From NCBI RefSeq assembly GCF_042466115.1, contig NZ_JAXHBQ010000001.1:1054001-1118000 (forward strand): 64,000 nucleotides of DNA. The letters are read 5' to 3'. The first letter of the stretch is position 1. The number at the start of each line of letters is the position of its first letter. The notes beneath the pieces are model-generated. The model worked only from the letters and a program-made list of their open reading frames with translations, was not told the origin of the DNA and searched no databases. Positions 60,199-64,000 of this stretch are shown piece by piece. The translations under genes were made by a program, and so were the position numbers. This DNA is from SW4 sp042466115 (GTDB lineage Bacteria; Pseudomonadota; Alphaproteobacteria; Rhodobacterales; Rhodobacteraceae).

Positions 60199-60570
60199 TT
60201 AGGCGGCTTCGCTAAGAACGCGGGCCAGATCAAACAAGCGGCGGCGCTGGTTTTCGGGGATCGCGTAATACGACCGCAGCAATTCAAGCGCTTCTTTGTC
60301 GCCAAGGATATCATTGGGCATATTTCCCGATACATCCGCAGCGGCCGCGCCTGTTTCCATCCCCTCAAAGAAGAACGATACAGGCACCGTCAAGGCATGG
60401 GCGATGTCCCAAAGCCGCGAGGCGCTGACCCTATTCATGCCAGTTTCATACTTCTGGATCTGCTGGAACTTGATGCCAACCTGTTCAGCAAGTTGCTGCT
60501 GGGTCACGCCATTCATCCAACGGCGGTGGCGGATACGCTTACCCACATGCACATCAACAGGGTGCTTCAT
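60199..60570 (-). CDS. XRE-family helix-turn-helix regulator
   Basis: 123 residues. An N-terminal Cro/C1-type helix-turn-helix (VGKRIRHRRWMNGVTQQQLAEQVGIKFQQIQKYE region, about residues 9-42) is followed by a linker and a C-terminal helical part (LRSYYAIPENQRRRLFDLARVL). This short form is common in Rhodobacterales. It carries no obvious effector domain. The start at 60570 follows AGAAGGAT. Targets unknown. Confidence 0.88.
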   Translation of the reverse strand: MKHPVDVHVGKRIRHRRWMNGVTQQQLAEQVGIKFQQIQKYETGMNRVSASRLWDIAHALTVPVSFFFEGMETGAAAADVSGNMPNDILGDKEALELLRSYYAIPENQRRRLFDLARVLSEAA

Positions 60571-60863
60571 ACTTTTGATCCTTCTCTTTACGCGGCTCCG
60601 GCGGTGCGGGGCAAAGCGACAATTGGCTTCACCAACCGAACACAGGTATTACCAAAGGAGTCTGAATGCGCTCATTTTCATAAAACACGCAACGGTTGCA
60701 TGACCTGACCTAGCCTTTAGGACAGTCTTGGGGTTGATGCCCCTTCGGTCAACCTGTCTTTTTGTCAGTATTTCAGTGAGTTCAGACGCGATTCTGGCCT
60801 TTATCCCAAGGCAAGGTTAGGGTCGTTAAAGGCAAATCTTGCAACACGGGTGCGACAAAGAAT

Positions 60864-61820
60864 ATGCGGGCATTTCAAGTAAAATCCTTCGAAACAAAGG
60901 CCGGATTGGTCGAAATTGACGCGCCGCGCCCTGCCGAAGGCGAGGTTGCGTTGCACGTTCACGCCTGTGGATTGAACTTTGCCGACTTGCTGATGGCCAG
61001 GGGCACCTATCAGGACACCCCAAAGCCGCCCTTTACCCTCGGACTCGAGGTCTGCGGCACCGTCACAGCGCTTGGCGCGGGCGTGACCAGCCCTGCCATC
61101 GGCACCCGCGTTGCCGTTTTTGGCGGGCGCGGCGGGTTGGCGGACACGGGCGTATTCCCTGCCGCCCTGTGCCGTCCCGTTCCCGATTCCATGACCAATG
61201 AACAGGCTGCCGGCTTTCAGGTGGCTTATGGCACATCACATCTGGCGCTGACCCGGCGCGCGCATTTGCAGGCGGGCGAAACCCTGCTCGTGCTGGGTGC
61301 TGCCGGTGGTGTTGGCCTCACGGCTGTGGAAATCGGCAAGGCAATGGGTGCGACCGTGATCGCCGTGGCCCGCGGGGCTGACAAACTGGCGGTGGCCCGC
61401 GCGGCGGGTGCCGATCACTGCATTGACGCAGGCGATGACATCACGGCGCAGGTCAAGGCTCTGGGCGGGGCCGATGTTGTTTATGATCCCGTGGGTGGTG
61501 ATTTGTTCAAAGCCGCGCTGAAAGCCTGCAACCGCGAGGCGCGGGTGATCGTCATCGGTTTTGCCAGCGGCGACGTGCCGCAAATTCCGGCCAATATCAT
61601 TCTGGTCAAGAATATCACCGTGATCGGGTTCTATTGGGGTGGCTATCTGGCGTTCAACCCGGACGCCCTGACCGACAGCATGGCCGAGCTGATGAAATGG
61701 CACGCCCAAGGGCGCTTGCACCCGCATGTCAGCCATGCCCTGCCGCTGGATCGCGCGCAGGACGCGCTGGACCTGCTGGAAAGCCGCAAATCAACCGGCA
61801 AGGTTGTCGTGACGATCTAA
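60864..61820 (+). CDS. NADPH:quinone oxidoreductase-like MDR protein
   Basis: 318 residues of the zinc-free quinone oxidoreductase branch: AGLNFADLLMARGTYQD-like segment near residue 35, FTLGLEVCGTVTALG, and the dinucleotide loop LVLGAAGGVGLTAVEIGKAMGA. No zinc ligands are present. It probably reduces quinones or enoyl compounds with NADPH. It stands alone on the plus strand and overlaps the convergent LysR gene by 4 nt. Confidence 0.88.
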   Translation: MRAFQVKSFETKAGLVEIDAPRPAEGEVALHVHACGLNFADLLMARGTYQDTPKPPFTLGLEVCGTVTALGAGVTSPAIGTRVAVFGGRGGLADTGVFPAALCRPVPDSMTNEQAAGFQVAYGTSHLALTRRAHLQAGETLLVLGAAGGVGLTAVEIGKAMGATVIAVARGADKLAVARAAGADHCIDAGDDITAQVKALGGADVVYDPVGGDLFKAALKACNREARVIVIGFASGDVPQIPANIILVKNITVIGFYWGGYLAFNPDALTDSMAELMKWHAQGRLHPHVSHALPLDRAQDALDLLESRKSTGKVVVTI

Positions 61821-62671
61821 TGCGCCTGATAGGCCGCGTGGATCAGCGCCGCCAGATCGCCCACCACGGGGCTGTCGTCGCTGGCGCGGTGATACATGTT
61901 GATGCGGGTCTGGCGCAGTTCGGGCAACGCGCCGCCGTGGTTGATACGTTCACAGTGGCGCGGTTCGGTGCCTTCGATCAGCGCATGAACGGCAAGGTCG
62001 GCGGTCACTGTCGCCTCGATCGTGCGGGATGAATTGGTTTCGACAACCATTTCCCACGGGATGCCTGCCTCGGACAGGCGACGTTGCACGCCTTGACGAA
62101 AGATGCAGTTCTTTTCAAACGCAAGGCGCAGCGGACGGTTGCGCCATGCGGTGCCGTTCTCTGTGCCGATCCAGACCAGCGGCTTGATTGCCAGTGTTTC
62201 GCCGCCCTCGCCCACTTCGTCCTCGGTGGTGAGCAGCACATCAACCTCGCCCTTGGCATATTGTTCTTTCAGCGCGCGGGTAAAGGATGTCAGCAGTTGC
62301 ACCCGCACACGGGGGTATTCGGCGGCAAAGCGCTGCAAGACCTGCGGCACCACCGGATAAACAATGTCGTGGGGCACGCCCAAGGTGACTTCGCCCTCGA
62401 ATTCCTGCGCGGTCAGGCGGCTGTAGATTTCATCGTTCAATGACAGCATCCGCCGCGCGTAGCCCAGCAGTTGTTCGCCATTGGGCGACAGGGAAATGCT
62501 GCGCGCAGATCGGTCAAACAGCGCCACACCCATCGACTCCTCAAGCCGTTTCAGCTGCATCGACACCGCTGATTGGGTCAGGTGCAACACACCGGCCGCC
62601 TTGGTCACGCCGCCCGTGTCGGCAACAGCCACAAAGGAGCGCAGGGCGGTGAGGTCAAGATTGCGGGGCAT
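61817..62671 (-). CDS. LysR-family transcriptional regulator
   Basis: 284 residues. The N-terminal winged helix-turn-helix is clear (LDLTALRSFVAVADTGGVTKAAGVLHLTQSAVSMQLKRLE region). A periplasmic-binding-like effector domain follows (EGEVTLGVPHDIVYPVVPQVL). It is divergent from the DUF1127 gene, with a 121 nt AT-rich gap, so it may control that gene, itself, or the region; the effector is unknown. Confidence 0.92.
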   Translation of the reverse strand: MPRNLDLTALRSFVAVADTGGVTKAAGVLHLTQSAVSMQLKRLEESMGVALFDRSARSISLSPNGEQLLGYARRMLSLNDEIYSRLTAQEFEGEVTLGVPHDIVYPVVPQVLQRFAAEYPRVRVQLLTSFTRALKEQYAKGEVDVLLTTEDEVGEGGETLAIKPLVWIGTENGTAWRNRPLRLAFEKNCIFRQGVQRRLSEAGIPWEMVVETNSSRTIEATVTADLAVHALIEGTEPRHCERINHGGALPELRQTRINMYHRASDDSPVVGDLAALIHAAYQAH

Positions 62672-62792
62672 ATCAATATCCGTGATGCATTAACTATCAA
62701 ACATTCATTTTCAATATGACATAGGGTCGACTACATATCAATCATCCTGATTCAAACCAGAGAAAACATCACAAACCCGAAAGGACGATCCG

Positions 62793-63011
62793 ATGTCCAT
62801 GACACACGACATGCACTACGCCGCCAACCGCCGCCCTGCCCTGCGCTCTCCGCTGGGCCTGTTCACCGAAGCGCTTGTGGTCTGGCAGCAGCGCCGCGCA
62901 CTTGCCCGCCTTGACGATACCCGCCTGTGCGACATCGGCATCTCGCGCGAGGATGCACGCCGCGAAGCAGCCCGCCCCGTCTGGGACGTGCCAACAGGCT
63001 GGCGCTCCTGA
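62793..63011 (+). CDS. DUF1127 (YjiS-like) small protein
   Basis: 72 residues. The C-terminal half has the DUF1127 pattern: WQQRRALARLDDTRLCDIGISREDA followed by EAARPVWDVP. Some alphaproteobacterial DUF1127 proteins bind RNA or influence phosphate and carbon metabolism. The start at 62793 follows AAGGACGAT. The gene is divergent from LysR and followed by a long hairpin with a T-run. Confidence 0.88.
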   Translation: MSMTHDMHYAANRRPALRSPLGLFTEALVVWQQRRALARLDDTRLCDIGISREDARREAARPVWDVPTGWRS

Positions 63012-63027
63012 ACCTCGAAATTTCCCG

Positions 63028-63074
63028 AAAATCCGGTCATTCTGCGCAATCCTGCGTGAAATGATCGGATTTTT
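63028..63074 (+). terminator. Rho-independent terminator after the DUF1127 gene
   Basis: AAAATCCGGTCATT (63028-63041) pairs with AATGATCGGATTTT (63060-63073) in a 14-pair stem with one G-U pair and an 18-nt loop, continuing into a T-run. The position 16 nt after the DUF1127 stop fits a terminator. Confidence 0.7.
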
Positions 63075-63179
63075 GCGTGTCCTGCCTCCGGTATTCCTTG
63101 AAAACGCGGGGAAATACGCCAATATCACCCCCAAGGATACCGCACACGCGGTGCAACCCGTTCAACCTTGGAGGCTTTG

Positions 63180-63953
63180 ATGGCTGACTACAGACCGATG
63201 GACGCTGGCGTAGGTGCCCGCAGCGTTGAAATCGACGCGGGGCTTCGCGCCCACATGAACAAAGTTTACGGCACCATGTCCGTGGGCATGATTATCACGG
63301 CGCTGGCCGCATGGGCCATTTCCGGCCTTGCCACGGCTGATGCCGGCACGGCTGCGGCGCAACTGTCCAACGGCATTTTCCTGTCCGACCTTGGCGTGAC
63401 GCTTTACACCACGCCGCTGCGCTGGGTGATCATGTTCCTGCCGCTGGTGATGGTTTTCGCCTTTGGCGCGATGATCAACCGCCTGTCGGCTGCTGGCGCA
63501 CAACTGTTCTTTTATGCCTTCGCGCTGGCGATGGGTGTGTCGATCAGCTGGATCTTCCTCAGCTTCACCGGATACTCGATCATTCAGGTCTTCCTTGTCA
63601 CGTCAATCGCCTTTGCCGGACTGTCGCTTTATGGCTACACGACCAAGCGCGACATCAGCGGCTGGGGCAGCTTCCTGATCATGGGCGTGATCGGCCTGAT
63701 CGTGGCCATGGTCATCAACATCTTCCTGCAATCGCCGGTGATGATGTATGCCATTTCGATGATCGGTGTGCTGATCTTTGCAGGCCTCACCGCCTATGAC
63801 ACCCAGAACATCAAGAACACCTACCTTGCCCACGCCCACCACGGCGACAAGGAATGGTTGGGCAAGGCCGCCATCATGGGCGCGCTGAACCTCTACCTTG
63901 ATTTCATCAACATGTTCATGTTCCTGCTGCAACTGCTGGGCAACCGCAACTAG
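63180..63953 (+). CDS. Bax inhibitor-1 / YccA-family membrane protein
   Basis: 257 residues with seven predicted membrane helices. BI-1 features are LRAHMNKVYGTMSVGMIITALAAW at the start, MVFAFGAMINRLSA, LTAYDTQNIKNTYL with the conserved acidic residue, and the final ALNLYLDFINMFMFLLQLLG. Members act as pH-dependent calcium leak channels or modulators of membrane proteases. The start at 63180 follows a GGAGG site, upstream extension of four residues being unlikely. Confidence 0.92.
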   Translation: MADYRPMDAGVGARSVEIDAGLRAHMNKVYGTMSVGMIITALAAWAISGLATADAGTAAAQLSNGIFLSDLGVTLYTTPLRWVIMFLPLVMVFAFGAMINRLSAAGAQLFFYAFALAMGVSISWIFLSFTGYSIIQVFLVTSIAFAGLSLYGYTTKRDISGWGSFLIMGVIGLIVAMVINIFLQSPVMMYAISMIGVLIFAGLTAYDTQNIKNTYLAHAHHGDKEWLGKAAIMGALNLYLDFINMFMFLLQLLGNRN

Positions 63954-63982
63954 GCAGTGCTGAACACGACTGATCAAAGCCC

Positions 63983-64000
63983 CCGTGGTTTGTGCCACGG
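63983..64000 (+). terminator. Terminator hairpin after the BI-1 gene, cut by the window end
   Basis: CCGTGG / CCACGG with a TTTGTG loop begins 30 nt after the stop codon. The upstream bases are further Cs, so the stem probably extends beyond the window edge. The expected T-run would lie outside. Confidence 0.5.

Overview
The window reads as a chromosomal segment of a Rhodobacterales (roseobacter-group) alphaproteobacterium. The evidence is the dnaG-rpoD pair, an nrdR-ribD / ribE-ribBX-ribH-nusB riboflavin block, mmcB with an alphaproteobacterial SOS box, a tRNA-His of the derived alphaproteobacterial type (A73, no G-1), and many small proteins of Rhodobacterales type (DUF6324, DUF4387, DUF1127). 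Gene density is high, with many 1-8 nt start/stop overlaps.

Layout. 1-2.3 kb: the end of an AtuA-like/DUF4387 pair, a membrane AbrB protein and tRNA-His. 2.4-7.5 kb: small proteins, a large TPR protein, mmcB, an ArsR/SRPBCC pair and HdeD. 7.2-17 kb: the riboflavin/nusB/nrdR block on the minus strand. A plus-strand capsule (Kdo-linker) set, kpsS - polysaccharide export protein - kpsC, sits between ribD and ribE. 17-27.7 kb: peptidase, sulfotransferase, small secreted proteins, rpoD, dnaG, EamA transporter, LRR lipoprotein. 28-47 kb: an accessory region described below. 47.5-64 kb: core genes including yebC, two SLC13 carriers around a glutamine amidotransferase, YmdB-type phosphoesterase, 5-formyl-THF cyclo-ligase, mgtE, two purine deaminases, hisN-like phosphatase, a LysR regulator, DUF1127 and a BI-1/YccA protein.

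The most interesting region is a minus-strand run from an IclR regulator (46883) down to pntB (29779). Gaps are at most 66 nt and several genes overlap. The order is: IclR, Zn alcohol dehydrogenase, FAD subunit and molybdenum hydroxylase (2Fe-2S plus Moco, split in two frames), tripartite tricarboxylate transporter TctCBA, an IolD-like TPP enzyme, an aldehyde dehydrogenase, a pentonate-dehydratase-like IlvD/Edd protein, then pntA and pntB. An XdhC-type Moco maturation factor and a BLUF blue-light sensor lie just beyond. Together they look like an uncharacterised oxidative pathway for a carboxylated or polyhydroxylated compound, with its own importer, molybdoenzyme and transhydrogenase. The substrate is unknown.

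Three conserved genes (nusB, ribE and the polysaccharide export gene) are each broken by what looks like one missing base, and the molybdenum subunit may be a fourth. This suggests residual indel errors in the assembly, or real decay. Regulatory signals readable by eye include a LexA box at mmcB, paired operators upstream of ArsR and of IclR, a cluster of five GANTC (CcrM) sites upstream of rpoD, and hairpin terminators.
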